Source of the DNA: Aureimonas psammosilenae | Lineage (GTDB): Bacteria; Pseudomonadota; Alphaproteobacteria; Rhizobiales; Rhizobiaceae | DNA: 64,000 nt | Reading direction: 5' to 3' | Assembly: GCF_009176975.1 (NCBI RefSeq) | Contig: NZ_WEZG01000016.1 | Coordinates: 1-64,000, forward strand | Part shown: positions 19,043 through 28,854 of the stretch, piece after piece | How the letters are laid out: every line of letters starts with the position of its first letter | Numbering within the stretch: the first letter of the stretch is position 1 | Program-made: the position numbers and the translations under genes | The notes under the pieces: model-generated | The model's database searches: none | The model's input: only the letters and a program-made list of their open reading frames with translations | What the model was told of the DNA's origin: nothing

Positions 19043-21409
19043 ATGAGCTTCAGTCTGCGCCATGCCCTTGCCGGGGCGACGATCCTCGGCACCACGTTCG
19101 CCGCGAGCGCTGTTCTTGCAGCGAACGCTCCCGCCGCCTTCGATCCGAGCGCCGGACAGCCGAGCGCCGCTCTCGCTTCGGCGACGAATGCCCCTTCCCC
19201 CGGCCTTCGCCGCTTTGCCTTGGAAAACGACCAGCTTTCCTTTTCCGGTGAGAACCGGCGGCTCGACTTCCCGGTTTTCGTGACGGCCAGGGAGTCGGCC
19301 GCCCCGGCGCGCGTCGTTCTCAACATCGACAGCGCCATCTCGGTGATGCCCGAGAATTCCCGCATGAAGGTGCTCGTCAACGACCTTCAGGTGAGCGACG
19401 TCACGCTCGGACGGTCGGGACGCCAAGCGATCACGGCCGAGCTTCCGGCGGGGCTTCTTCAGCCGGGCCTCAACGCCGTGCGCATCCTCGTGGAACAGCA
19501 TCACCGCGTCGATTGCTCGCTTCCCGGTACCTATGAATTGTGGACCCATATCGATCCCGCCACGAGTGGCATCGTCTACGAGGGCGTGTCTCCGGCACCC
19601 GGTGGATTGGCCGAGCTCGGCGCCGTCAGGCCGGGCGCCGACGGGCGCGTGGCCGTGCGCGGCATCCTGGCGAAATCCGCGATGGCCCCGGCCATCGACG
19701 GCACGATGAACGCCATCCAGTCCGCGACGCTGATGGGATATTTCGACGCGCCGGTGGTGGAGTTCGCCAACACGCAAGGGCAAGGGCCGGGCCTCGACGT
19801 CGTGGTCGGCACGGTGGCCGAAGTGGCGTCCCTTGTCGGCGAAGCCAAGGGCAATACCGACATTCCCTTCGTGTCGCTCCTGTCCTCGGAAGGCGGCGAG
19901 CGCCAGACCCTCGTCGTGTCCGGCGTTTCGACGGACGACGTTCGCCGCAACCTCGCCGATCTTGCGACCTACGCCCGCCTTTCTAAGCCAGCGGGCCCGT
20001 TGGCGGGCCAGGAAAGCTTGGTCATGTATCGCGGCCGCGCGATCGGCAGCGGCGAAACGGTGCGGCTCGGTGAACTCGGCGTCGATACGCGTCCTTTCGC
20101 CGGACGCTCCTACAAGAACGAGTTCCGCGTCGTCCTGCCCGCCGACTTCTATGCGGCGGACTACGATTACGCGTCCATCGCGCTCGACGCCTCCTTCTCG
20201 GCGGGTTTGAAGGAAGACGCCCAGCTCGTCATCCGCGCCAACGACAAGGTCGTGACGACCCTTCAACTGTCGTCCTCCAAATCCGGCCAGTTGCGCCAGC
20301 AGAAGATGCGCGTGCCGCTGAACGCCCTGAAGCCGGGCATCAACGTCTTCCGCATGGAGGCGATGGTGCCGAACGCGTCCGACGCCCTGTGCGAGGTGGC
20401 GGCGCAGGCCAGCCCGCCGGTGCGCTTCACCCTGTCCGACAGTTCCTCCTTCACCATGCCGCGCTTCGCCCAGGTCGGGCACGCGCCGGACATCTCCTCC
20501 ATGACGGCTGGCATCGCGGAAGCCAACCGCGCGATGGAAAAGGGCGTCACCGTCTTCGTGCCGAACTACGACCGCCAGCTTCTGGGCGCGGCGGCGACCT
20601 TCGTGGCCAAGATCGCCAGTTCCACGCGGCGGCTCCAGCCGGTGACGACGACATCCGTCATGCCGACGGATCTCGACGACGACCTGATCGCCTTCGGGGG
20701 CCAGAGCGGTCTGCCGCCCGAGCTCTTCGACACGATCCGCATCGCCAGAGCCGGCGATGCGGCCAACGAGGTCGCTTCCTCGGCGAGCCTCATCTCGGCG
20801 GCCAATGCCGGGCCCGTTACCTCCATCGGCGCCGCCCTTTCGGAAGCCGACACCATGAAGGCGGCCATGCAGGCTGCCGAGGACCCCTCCGCAGCCGTGA
20901 ATGCCGGCGGCGCCGCGATCTCCAACAGCGCCCACCGCGCCCTGGACGACCTTTCGATCTCCTTCGGCTGGGCGGCGAGCCAGATCACGAACTTCGCGTC
21001 CGCGCAGACCAGCCCGAAGCTCTTCACGCCCTCTCCCGACGCCGCGCTGACGGTGGCGCAGATGCCTTCGCCGACCCATGCCTCCTCGTCCTGGACCATG
21101 GTGACGGCGCCCGGCACCGATCGGGTCGTGTCGGGTGTCCTCAAGGCCACCACCCGCGATCGCTGGGCCTCGCTCGGCGGCGCGGTGACCGAGATCTCGG
21201 CCGACAAGGGCTTGGTATCGAGCCACGAGGCGACGAGCGAGCGGCTCTACGAGACGCAGCCGCGCTCCCTCGGCAATGCCCGTCTGGTGCTCGCCGGCTG
21301 GTTCTCGCGCCATACGGAACAGTATCTCGTGGCGATCATCGGCACGCTCCTGCTTCTCGGCTTCTCGACGGCCTTGTTCCTGCGCACGGTAGGCGAGCGC
21401 AATTCATGA
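19043..21409 (+). CDS. bcsB: Cellulose synthase regulatory subunit BcsB
   Basis: A 788-residue periplasmic, membrane-anchored partner of BcsA that guides the emerging glucan. The start at 19043 (MSFSLRHALAG) gives a signal peptide ending near VLAAN. The open frame extends upstream into bcsA but that is not coding. Carbohydrate-binding and ferredoxin-like repeats make up the body. The single C-terminal membrane helix (YLVAIIGTLLLLGFSTALFL) is what activates BcsA. It lies 22 bases after bcsA, and its stop overlaps the bcsZ start in ATGA, showing translational coupling. Confidence 0.94.
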   Translation: MSFSLRHALAGATILGTTFAASAVLAANAPAAFDPSAGQPSAALASATNAPSPGLRRFALENDQLSFSGENRRLDFPVFVTARESAAPARVVLNIDSAISVMPENSRMKVLVNDLQVSDVTLGRSGRQAITAELPAGLLQPGLNAVRILVEQHHRVDCSLPGTYELWTHIDPATSGIVYEGVSPAPGGLAELGAVRPGADGRVAVRGILAKSAMAPAIDGTMNAIQSATLMGYFDAPVVEFANTQGQGPGLDVVVGTVAEVASLVGEAKGNTDIPFVSLLSSEGGERQTLVVSGVSTDDVRRNLADLATYARLSKPAGPLAGQESLVMYRGRAIGSGETVRLGELGVDTRPFAGRSYKNEFRVVLPADFYAADYDYASIALDASFSAGLKEDAQLVIRANDKVVTTLQLSSSKSGQLRQQKMRVPLNALKPGINVFRMEAMVPNASDALCEVAAQASPPVRFTLSDSSSFTMPRFAQVGHAPDISSMTAGIAEANRAMEKGVTVFVPNYDRQLLGAAATFVAKIASSTRRLQPVTTTSVMPTDLDDDLIAFGGQSGLPPELFDTIRIARAGDAANEVASSASLISAANAGPVTSIGAALSEADTMKAAMQAAEDPSAAVNAGGAAISNSAHRALDDLSISFGWAASQITNFASAQTSPKLFTPSPDAALTVAQMPSPTHASSSWTMVTAPGTDRVVSGVLKATTRDRWASLGGAVTEISADKGLVSSHEATSERLYETQPRSLGNARLVLAGWFSRHTEQYLVAIIGTLLLLGFSTALFLRTVGERNS

Positions 21410-22500
21410 TCCGCATGGGAATGCTTCTGGCCGGTGCCATGACGATCCTGGGGCCCTTGGCGGCGACGCCGCCCGCAAAGGCCGTCACGGCCGTGGCCGC
21501 GTCCATCGCCGCCCCAAGCGGGCAGGATCTTATCCTCGGGACATGGGCGCTTTATGCGAGCCGCTTCGTGTCGCCCGAGGGCCGGGTGATCGACGACGTC
21601 AACGGCGGCATCAGCCATAGCGAGGGCCAAGGCTACGGCCTGCTGATCGCGGTGGCGGCGGACGACCGCGCCGGCTTCGAGCGGATGCTGGGCTGGACAA
21701 GGGCCGAACTCTTCGTGCGCGGCGACGATCTGGCGGCGTGGCGCTGGGACCCGAACGCCACGCCCCACATCACCGACCGCAACAATGCCACCGACGGCGA
21801 CATCCTGATCGCCTGGGCGCTTTATCGCGCCGCCAAGCGCTGGGACCGCCCGAAATGGCGAAACGAGGCGAGGGCGATCGTCGAGGCGGTGATGGCCAAG
21901 ACCACGGCCCCGAGCGCCTTCGGCACGGTGATGCTGCCGGGCGCTCAGGGCTTCAAAGCCGAGGATCAGCCCGACGGGCCGGTGGTGAACCTGTCCTATT
22001 GGGTATTTCCGGCGCTGGAGGAACTGGGCGAGATTTCGCCGAAGCTGAAGCGCTCCGGGATTGCCGAGAACGGGCTGCGTTTGGCGAAGGTCGCGCGCTT
22101 CGGCCAAGCCGGGCTCCCGGCGGACTGGACGTCGCTGAAAGGCGAGCAGCCCGCCCCGGCGAAGGGCTTTCCCGCCGAGTTCGGCTATAACGCCCTGCGC
22201 ATTCCCTTGTATCTCGCCTGGTCGACGCATGCCGACGAACCGCTTCTCGCCGGGTTCACCGACGCCTTGTCGGCGCAAGCCGGCGGCTTCCGGACGGTGG
22301 ATCTCGCCACCGGCGTTACCAAGGATGTTCTGACCGATCCCGGTTACCGGGCGGTGGCGGATGTCGCGCAATGCGCGCTCGGACGCGCGGCAAAGGCCGC
22401 AAGCGCCGAGAATTTCGAGCCCACCAGCTATTACCCAAGCACTCTTCACATTCTCGCCTTGATGGCGCTCGCGGAAAGGTATCCTCAATGCCTGCGATAA
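21406..22500 (+). CDS. bcsZ: Periplasmic endo-beta-1,4-glucanase (GH8), BcsZ/CelC
   Basis: A 364-residue family 8 glycoside hydrolase that trims cellulose during synthesis and export. The start at 21406 gives a signal peptide (to about AKAVTA). The general acid is Glu73 in SHSEGQGYG. The downstream acidic residues lie in NNATDGDILIAWALY (Asp130, Asp132), and FPAEFGYNALRIPLYLAW is a typical GH8 block. The start overlaps the bcsB stop by four bases, and its 3' end overlaps the next gene by 13 bases. Confidence 0.94.
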   Translation: MIRMGMLLAGAMTILGPLAATPPAKAVTAVAASIAAPSGQDLILGTWALYASRFVSPEGRVIDDVNGGISHSEGQGYGLLIAVAADDRAGFERMLGWTRAELFVRGDDLAAWRWDPNATPHITDRNNATDGDILIAWALYRAAKRWDRPKWRNEARAIVEAVMAKTTAPSAFGTVMLPGAQGFKAEDQPDGPVVNLSYWVFPALEELGEISPKLKRSGIAENGLRLAKVARFGQAGLPADWTSLKGEQPAPAKGFPAEFGYNALRIPLYLAWSTHADEPLLAGFTDALSAQAGGFRTVDLATGVTKDVLTDPGYRAVADVAQCALGRAAKAASAENFEPTSYYPSTLHILALMALAERYPQCLR

Positions 22501-24431
22501 AGAGCCTGACGCTTTCGGCTTCTCTTCTGGTTCTAGCCTTTGCCGGCACGGCCCTGGCTTCGAGCCCGGCGGCCCCGGATTTCGGCGGCGCGAGCGTTTC
22601 CGCGCCTTCCGCGTCGCCCGCGGCTCCGGTCTTCGCTGCCCCAGCCCCGGTACCCGCTTCCGCGCCTTCCGTGACCCGCGTGCCGGCGGCCCTTGCGATC
22701 GCCCCGCCTCCGGTTTCCGTTGCTCCCGTGACGCCGGGCGTCAATCCGTTCTCGGCGCCCGTCGCTGCGGCTCCCGCTCCCACCGCCGCCAGCCCCGCGC
22801 CGGGCAATTTCCAGCCGGTGGTCGATCCCGCAAGCGCCACCGACGAGAAGGCCGCTGAGGGCGCGGTGGATGAAGCGGCCCTTCGTTATTACGCCTCGAC
22901 CCGCGATCTCGTGCGCGTCGGCGCCGAGATCCGCCGGTTGAAGACGCTGCATCCCGAATGGCAGCCCCCGGCCGATCTGTTCGCCAAGAACGAGAAGGCC
23001 GACGAGAGCGACCTTTGGGCCTTGTTCTCGCGCAAGGACTTCGCCGGGCTCGACGCGGCCATCGCGGCCAAGGCGAAGGCGATGCCGGGCTGGCAGCCTT
23101 CCGCCGATCTCAAATCCAAGATGGAAGTGGAGCGCGCGCGCTTCGAGATGGGCGGCGCTACGGCACGCGGCGACTGGGCCTCCGTGGTCGCGGCGGCCGA
23201 GCGCTCTCCGGGCGCTCTGACCTGTCCCAATATCGATCTTCTCTGGTCGCTCGGCGAGGCCTACGCGCGGCTCGGCAATAATGCCCGCGCCTTCGACGCC
23301 TACGCCTATCTCCTGAAATCCTGCGAGGACCCAGGCCAGCGTCTGGCCACCTATCAGAAGGCCGCCCAGCTTCTGCCGAAGGAAGGCGCGGAAGCGCTGG
23401 CGGGCTTCGGCCGCCCACTCCCGAACGGCTCCACCGAGTTCGCCTCCTTGCGCTTCGACGAGCTTCGCGGGCAGATCGGCAAGGTCGCCGCAGGCGAGTC
23501 CCTCGTAGCGCCCGACCTGGCGCGCCTTCAGGCCTTCGCTGCCGATATCGCGCAAAGCCGCAGCCAGGGCGACGCCCTTCTCATGGGCTGGTATCTCTAC
23601 GCCCAGAACGACTATGCGGGCGCCGCCGACTGGTTCAGGGCGGCGAGCCGCCTCGGTGACGACCCGAAAGCCACCGAAGGCACCATCCTGGCCCTGCGCG
23701 GCGACGGCAAGACGCCCGAAGCCGAAACGCTCGCCCGCGAGAACCGGACGCGCTCGCCCGAATTCGCCAAGATCTATGTCGAGCTTCTGTCGAGCCGTTT
23801 GACGGAAAACGACGCCTCAGCGACGCTCGGTGAGAACGAGATGCGCGACTTTTCCGAAGCCGTGGAGCGCTCGAAGTCGGCGCTCGGCGCGCAGTCGCTC
23901 GGCTGGAACTATCTCGCCAAAGACAAGCTCGAGGACGCCCGCGCCTGGTTCGCCAAATCGGTGGGCTGGCAGGCGACGAAGGAAGGCGTGACGGGTCTCG
24001 CGGTGATCGCCGCGCGCTCCAAGAACAAGGGCGAGCTGAAGGAGATCACCGATCGCTTCGGCGACAGCTTCCCGGAACTCGCCAGCCTCCAGGTCGCCGA
24101 GCCCCGCAAGGTGGCGGCGAAGGCGCAGGTGCAGGCGCCCCACAAGGGCAAGTCCGGCGGCGGAAGCGCCGACGCCAGCCTGATGACCCAGGCCAACGCC
24201 GCCTTCAAGGAGCGTCGCTATGCCGAGGCAATCTCGCTTCTCGACAAGCGCCAAAACCTCTACGGCCGCAACGGCGGCGCCGAAGTCCTGCGCGGCTGGG
24301 CCAACCTGAAGCTCGGCCGCTACGAGGAAGCCCGCCGCGTCTTCAAGGCGGAAAACAGCCGCCGCTCCACCAAGGACACCCGCTTCGGCATCGGTGCCGT
24401 GTCGAACGAGCAGTACGATATGTGGAACTGA
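22488..24431 (+). CDS. Cellulose-operon TPR protein (BcsC-position, no outer-membrane barrel)
   Basis: A 647-residue exported protein. A signal peptide (LLVLAFAGTALASS) is followed by an Ala/Pro-rich linker (to about residue 115). Helical repeat units of TPR type run to the C-terminus, for example AFDAYAYLLKSCEDPGQ, GWYLYAQNDYAGAADWF, and YAEAISLLDKRQNLY before the final NEQYDMWN. BcsC of enterobacteria is about 1150 residues with a C-terminal 16-strand barrel. That barrel is missing here, so this is a periplasmic scaffold rather than an export channel. Its start overlaps bcsZ by 13 bases, so it belongs to the operon. Confidence 0.85.
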   Translation: MPAIKSLTLSASLLVLAFAGTALASSPAAPDFGGASVSAPSASPAAPVFAAPAPVPASAPSVTRVPAALAIAPPPVSVAPVTPGVNPFSAPVAAAPAPTAASPAPGNFQPVVDPASATDEKAAEGAVDEAALRYYASTRDLVRVGAEIRRLKTLHPEWQPPADLFAKNEKADESDLWALFSRKDFAGLDAAIAAKAKAMPGWQPSADLKSKMEVERARFEMGGATARGDWASVVAAAERSPGALTCPNIDLLWSLGEAYARLGNNARAFDAYAYLLKSCEDPGQRLATYQKAAQLLPKEGAEALAGFGRPLPNGSTEFASLRFDELRGQIGKVAAGESLVAPDLARLQAFAADIAQSRSQGDALLMGWYLYAQNDYAGAADWFRAASRLGDDPKATEGTILALRGDGKTPEAETLARENRTRSPEFAKIYVELLSSRLTENDASATLGENEMRDFSEAVERSKSALGAQSLGWNYLAKDKLEDARAWFAKSVGWQATKEGVTGLAVIAARSKNKGELKEITDRFGDSFPELASLQVAEPRKVAAKAQVQAPHKGKSGGGSADASLMTQANAAFKERRYAEAISLLDKRQNLYGRNGGAEVLRGWANLKLGRYEEARRVFKAENSRRSTKDTRFGIGAVSNEQYDMWN

Positions 24432-24478
24432 GCCATCGCGCATGGAGGTGGGTATGGTGATCGCCAAAGCTTCTTGTC

Positions 24479-24755
24479 ATGAAGCATCTTCCCGCTGGCA
24501 TCGGTGAACAGCTGCACGGTCACGCTAAGCGCCTAGCCGAACTGTTCGACGCCTTCGTCATGGCCATCGCGACCGGCATACTCCTGATGTTCGCAACGCT
24601 GGGACTCGCCGACGGTTCTGAGCCTCGTCTACGCACCGGTAATTAACACGCTGTTGGACGACGGGGAGCGTTGGCTAGAACAGATACTGGGACGTCTTTT
24701 GCCGAAGCGGAAGGCCATACCTTTTGACGGGCTCGGCAAGAGCGTCAGGAACTGA
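24479..24755 (+). pseudogene. RND efflux pump remnant (HAE1/AcrB family)
   Basis: One frame reads RLAELFDAFVMAIATGILLM, matching the pump segment before a central membrane helix. A second frame reads VLSLVYAPVINTLLDDGERW to the stop after GKSVRN, matching the last membrane helix and C-terminus of such pumps. The two are fused by a deletion of most of the C-terminal half. It is non-functional. The next 280 bases to rfbC hold nothing I recognise. Confidence 0.6.
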
Positions 24756-25039
24756 CATACCTTGGCGACGGCGCGTCGAGACGTGTTATGGAATACGTCC
24801 TCGTTGCCCGTAATTGTTCTGAATCGTCCCCTAGAGGGTGGGTTTGCCAAGGACGGAATTGGGGAACACGCGATCGCGAGCAATAGGGTGATCGAGATGT
24901 TCTCACAGCCGGAACTTGAAGAGGTAAAATCCCCAACTCTACGCTATTCCTATCCTCGAACGGATAGCGCTCTCCTCTTGTTCATCTAATCAAGATCGCG
25001 CAGAAGACCCAACTACGATATGATGTGGTAGGAACTTCG

Positions 25040-25609
25040 ATGCTTGAGATCCGCTCCCTGGAGATCCCCGAGATCCGGGAACTGAAGCCTCGCAAGTTCG
25101 GGGACGGGCGTGGGTTCTTTGCTGAAACGTTCAACCGTTCGCGCCTTGGCGAGGTCGGCATCGACATCGACTGGATGCAGGACAACCAGTCCTATTCGGC
25201 CGAACCCTTCACGCTGCGCGGCCTTCATTACCAAGAGCCGCCCTTCGCGCAGGATAAGCTCGTGCGTGTTCTTCGGGGCCGCATCCTCGACGTGGTCGTC
25301 GATATCCGCCGAGGCTCGCCGACCTACAAGCGCTGGGTAGCGCTCGAACTCTCGGCCGATGCATTCAACCAGCTTCTCGTGCCCGTCGGCTTCGCCCACG
25401 GCTTCCTGACGCTCGAGCCGGACACGGAGGTCTTCTACAAGGTTTCCGCCCCTTATTCGGGCGCGCATGACCGCTCCATCCGCTTCGACGACCCGGCGAT
25501 CGGCGTCCAGTGGCCGCTCGAAGGGCACGCGCCCGTTCTATCGGACAAGGACGCGAAGGCCCCGACGCTCGCTGAAGCCAATCCCCACTTCGATTATACC
25601 GGGAGCTGA
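25040..25609 (+). CDS. rfbC: dTDP-4-dehydrorhamnose 3,5-epimerase
   Basis: A 189-residue cupin-fold epimerase, third step of dTDP-L-rhamnose synthesis. Motifs are FGDGRGFFAETFN, the catalytic-His block LRGLHYQ, VDIRRGSPTYKRW, and PVGFAHGFLTLEPDTEVFYK. The start at 25040 has AGGA about seven bases upstream; a GTG at 25025 is in frame but less likely. It is followed after three bases by rfbB. The chemistry is well established for the family. Confidence 0.95.
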   Translation: MLEIRSLEIPEIRELKPRKFGDGRGFFAETFNRSRLGEVGIDIDWMQDNQSYSAEPFTLRGLHYQEPPFAQDKLVRVLRGRILDVVVDIRRGSPTYKRWVALELSADAFNQLLVPVGFAHGFLTLEPDTEVFYKVSAPYSGAHDRSIRFDDPAIGVQWPLEGHAPVLSDKDAKAPTLAEANPHFDYTGS

Positions 25610-25612
25610 TCC

Positions 25613-26677
25613 ATGAAGATCCTTGTCACCGGCGGCGCCGGCTTCATCGGCTCGGCCGTTTGCCGTCATCTGATCGGCGAAACGGATCATTCGGTGGTCA
25701 ATCTCGATAAGCTGACCTATGCGGCGAGCCTGACCTCGCTCGCCTCCATCGAGAACGATCCGCGCTATCGCTTCGCCGAGGGTGATATCTGCGATCGCGC
25801 CTTCGTGGCCGGTCTCCTTCGCGCGGAGCAGCCCGACGCGATCATGCATCTGGCGGCCGAAAGCCATGTCGACCGCTCCATCGATGGTCCGGGCGATTTC
25901 ATCCGCACCAACATCGTCGGCACCTACGAGCTCCTGGAAGCGGCGCGCGCCTACTGGTCCGCACTGCCGGCGGAGAAACGCGAGACCTTCCGCTTCCATC
26001 ACATCTCGACGGACGAAGTCTATGGCGACTTGCCTCTGGAGGGGGGCCTCTTCACCGAGGACACGCCCTATGCGCCCTCCTCGCCTTACTCGGCGTCGAA
26101 GGCAAGTTCCGACCATCTCGCCATGGCGTGGTACCACACCTACCACATGCCGGTGGTGCTCTCGAACTGCTCCAACAATTACGGGCCGTTCCATTTTCCC
26201 GAAAAGCTCATCCCGCTGATGATCCTGAACGGGCTGGAAGGGCAGAAGCTTCCGGTCTACGGCCACGGCGAGAACGTGCGCGACTGGCTTTACGTCGACG
26301 ATCACGCGAAAGCCTTGGCGCTCGTCGCCACGAAGGGCGAGCCCGGCCGCTCCTACAATATTGGCGGGCGCAACGAGCGCTCGAACCTTGGCGTAGTGAA
26401 AACGATCTGCGACACGCTGGACCGCCTGTCGCCGCTCGCCGACGGCACGTCGCGGCGCGAGCTGATCTCCTTCGTCACCGACCGTCCCGGCCACGACCTG
26501 CGCTACGCGATCGACGCCACGCGCATCGAGACTGAGCTTGGCTGGCGCGCCGAGGAGACCTTTGAAACAGGCTTGGAAAAGACCATCCGCTGGTTCCTCG
26601 ACAACGAAGCCTGGTGGCGCCCGATCCGCGACAAGCGCTATGGCGGTGGGAGGCTGGGCGTTTCGGCGGTTGGTTAA
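25613..26677 (+). CDS. rfbB: dTDP-glucose 4,6-dehydratase
   Basis: A 354-residue extended SDR, second step of dTDP-L-rhamnose synthesis. It has the NAD-binding GGAGFIGSA near the N-terminus, the catalytic STDEVYG, and [10 protein letters not shown] with the Tyr-x3-Lys pair. [14 protein letters not shown] and [15 protein letters not shown] are typical RmlB blocks. The length is normal. It is co-transcribed with rfbC. rfbA sits 10 kb away and rfbD is not in this window. Confidence 0.96.
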   Translation: MKILVTGGAGFIGSAVCRHLIGETDHSVVNLDKLTYAASLTSLASIENDPRYRFAEGDICDRAFVAGLLRAEQPDAIMHLAAESHVDRSIDGPGDFIRTNIVGTYELLEAARAYWSALPAEKRETFRFHHISTDEVYGDLPLEGGLFTEDTPYAPSSPYSASKASSDHLAMAWYHTYHMPVVLSNCSNNYGPFHFPEKLIPLMILNGLEGQKLPVYGHGENVRDWLYVDDHAKALALVATKGEPGRSYNIGGRNERSNLGVVKTICDTLDRLSPLADGTSRRELISFVTDRPGHDLRYAIDATRIETELGWRAEETFETGLEKTIRWFLDNEAWWRPIRDKRYGGGRLGVSAVG

Positions 26678-26757
26678 GCGCTGGAAGATGCAAACTCGTT
26701 CCTGCGACATTGCAATGCCGCAGGTCTCCGCTTCCGCCCAGAACCAAGGATCAGTTC

Positions 26758-27126
26758 ATGAGCGGGCGGCAATTTCTACTCAGCGAAGAGCAGTCTTTCT
26801 TCCTCGATATATCGAAGCGGGCCTATGCGGATGCTCCGCCAGAGGCCGCCGGACCAACGGTTCTCGTTTGTCCGCATTGCGGTCACGACGAGCGGGGCGG
26901 AAATGGTCCTCATGAGATATTCGATCTCGTTCAGGACAACCGATCCCGCATTTCCGTTCTTGTATCCGATCGACATTTTCGTTGTCGCGAATGCGGTGAG
27001 GGTTCTCCTGTTTGGAGCTTGCGCCGCGACGGTGTCGCGATCAGCCATCTCCGCGCGGTAGAAAGCGGGGAATCCTGCATGCCTGCCGGCTTTCATACCT
27101 TCATGCAGCGTTGGTATCCGAAGTGA
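26758..27126 (+). CDS. Small zinc-ribbon protein of unknown function
   Basis: A 122-residue soluble protein. Two cysteine knuckles, CPHCGHDE (about 39-46) and CRECGEG (about 79-85), could bind one zinc ion. No further domain is recognised. The start at 26758 has AAGGA about nine bases upstream. Its stop overlaps the GTG start of the next gene (GTGA), so it is coupled to the secreted M23-type protein. A function cannot be stated. Confidence 0.65.
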   Translation: MSGRQFLLSEEQSFFLDISKRAYADAPPEAAGPTVLVCPHCGHDERGGNGPHEIFDLVQDNRSRISVLVSDRHFRCRECGEGSPVWSLRRDGVAISHLRAVESGESCMPAGFHTFMQRWYPK

Positions 27127-28133
27127 GGACTCTTGCTCGAATAGCGCTTGCGATACTCGCCTTCTCGGCCTCAGCCTTCCTGCTGCCCGAAGCTCTAGCG
27201 CAGGATGCCCGGCCGCGTTTCTCGGTTCCAGCGATCTGCGATCCTTCGACCCAATGCCTAGTCCAACAATATCCGGACATGGCGAGCGGCCCGGACGCTC
27301 TCGATCCCTTTTGCGGGCATGCCACATACGACACGCATGACGGCGTCGACATCCGGGTTCCGTCGATGAATGACGCCGAAAAGGGGGTGGCTGTCGTCGC
27401 GATGGCCGATGGGCGTGTCCTGCGACTTCGAGACGGCGAACCCGAGCGTCTTCTAAAAAGCGACGAGCGCAAGCTCGTCGCCGGCAAGGAATGCGGCAAC
27501 GGACTTGTCATTGATCACGGCGCGGGATGGAGCGTTCAATATTGCCATCTCAAGCAAGGCTCCGTTGCGGTCCAACCCGGGCAAAGCGTTCGACGCGGCG
27601 ACAAGATCGGTCTTATCGGCGCTTCCGGACTCGTTCAGTTTCCCCATGTGCATGTGACCGTTCGTCAGAATGAAGTCGCGGTCGATCCCATGTCCGGTCG
27701 CAAGGTCGGATCAGGCTGTTCGCCCCAAATGACCGATCGTGACGGACTCTGGTCCGACGACGCCCTTGTCTGGCTTTCGAAGGCGCGGCGACACATCATT
27801 GATGCAGGTTTGACGGGAGCCGGCTTCGATTATGACGGTCTGGTGCAGAACGGCGCGCCGGAAGGGCTGAATGCCGGGCAAGGACAGATTCTGAGTTGGG
27901 GCTGGTTTGCCGATCTAGAAGCTGGAGACCAGATCCGCATTCGGCTGGAAGCGCCCGATGGGCAGACGTTGATCGATCATACGAGCGATGGCCTTATCGC
28001 CCCGCGAGCCGTCCACTCACAGATAGCGGGACGTCATCGAACGGTCGAACCCGGCACCTACCGCTGGCAGGTGAGTCTCCTTCGAAAGGGAGCGGTCATC
28101 GAGTCCCGTTCGCAATCTCAAGTGGTCGAGTAG
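27123..28133 (+). CDS. Secreted M23-family (LytM-type) peptidase-like protein
   Basis: A 336-residue exported protein. GTG at 27123 gives a signal peptide ending near EALAQDA. The central region is a peptidase M23 fold: the first zinc ligands in TYDTHDGVDIRV, NGLVIDHGAGWSVQYCHL, and the HxH motif in QFPHVHVTV. The C-terminal 110 residues form a beta-sandwich-like domain (WGWFADLEAGDQIRIRLEAP). It probably acts on peptidoglycan in the periplasm, or it is a degenerate regulator. The gene is coupled by a GTGA overlap to the zinc-ribbon gene. Confidence 0.8.
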   Translation: MRTLARIALAILAFSASAFLLPEALAQDARPRFSVPAICDPSTQCLVQQYPDMASGPDALDPFCGHATYDTHDGVDIRVPSMNDAEKGVAVVAMADGRVLRLRDGEPERLLKSDERKLVAGKECGNGLVIDHGAGWSVQYCHLKQGSVAVQPGQSVRRGDKIGLIGASGLVQFPHVHVTVRQNEVAVDPMSGRKVGSGCSPQMTDRDGLWSDDALVWLSKARRHIIDAGLTGAGFDYDGLVQNGAPEGLNAGQGQILSWGWFADLEAGDQIRIRLEAPDGQTLIDHTSDGLIAPRAVHSQIAGRHRTVEPGTYRWQVSLLRKGAVIESRSQSQVVE

Positions 28134-28158
28134 CCGGCCTTTCGGAAGGAAACGGCTT

Positions 28159-28797
28159 TTATCCGAGACGGCCGTGATGTCGTAGATGTTCCACCACGGC
28201 ATCCGCCAGCTCTTCGGGCGGCAAGAGCTCGGTGCGCAGGTGGAGTTCGGGATTTGATGGAATTTCATAGGGGCTATCGATCCCTGTGAAATCCTTGAGC
28301 AATCCGGCACGGGCCTTCTTGTAGAGGCCTTTCGGATCGCGAGCTTCCGCTACTGCCAAGGGGGCGTCCACGAAGATCTCGACAAACTCGCCTTCTTCCA
28401 GAAGGTCTCGCGCCAACTCTCGTTCGGATCGAAAGGGCGCGATGAAAGCGCAAAGGACGATGAGACCCGCATCCGCGAAGAGCTTGGCCACTTCGGCGAT
28501 CCGGCGGATATTTTCGGTACGATCCTCGGACGTGAAGCCGAGGTCGCGGTTCAATCCGTGCCGGACATTGTCCCCATCCAGGAGATAGGTGTGCTTTCCG
28601 AGCGCGAAGAGCTTCTTTTCCACCAGATTGGCGATGGTGGACTTGCCGGCGCCGGAGAGGCCCGTGAACCAGAGAACGCCAGGGCGCTGGCCAAGGGTTT
28701 CCGCCCGCACGGCCTTGGTCAGGTCGTGCGCCTGCCAGCGCACCTCGGATGCACGGCGATAGGAAAGGTCGAAACCACCCGATGTCGTTTTATCCAT
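28159..28797 (-). CDS. cysC: Adenylylsulfate kinase (APS kinase, CysC-type)
   Basis: A 212-residue P-loop kinase that makes PAPS from APS and ATP in the usual family reaction. Walker A is GLSGAGKST (46-54). [17 protein letters not shown], the [16 protein letters not shown] helix and [11 protein letters not shown] are characteristic, and [10 protein letters not shown] lies near the C-terminus. No cysDN (sulfurylase) is nearby. It is the last gene of an eight-gene minus-strand operon for surface glycans. It may supply PAPS to the sulfotransferase domain at 41162-43747, or act on another nucleotide-activated group. Confidence 0.93.
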   Translation of the reverse strand: MDKTTSGGFDLSYRRASEVRWQAHDLTKAVRAETLGQRPGVLWFTGLSGAGKSTIANLVEKKLFALGKHTYLLDGDNVRHGLNRDLGFTSEDRTENIRRIAEVAKLFADAGLIVLCAFIAPFRSERELARDLLEEGEFVEIFVDAPLAVAEARDPKGLYKKARAGLLKDFTGIDSPYEIPSNPELHLRTELLPPEELADAVVEHLRHHGRLG

Positions 28798-28854
28798 AAG
28801 ACGATGGTCCGGATGGTGGATGGTTCGGCGAGGGACGATCTCGGGGAACCGGCA

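Noticed and set aside
18869-21313. 814-codon open frame on the minus strand opposite bcsB
   Set aside because: It mirrors bcsB in codon phase, is rich in Arg/Gly/His with no domain and no start context; a shadow of high-GC coding DNA.
21247-22488. 413-codon minus-strand frame opposite bcsZ
   Set aside because: Shadow of GH8 coding sequence; Arg/Gly-rich with no motif.
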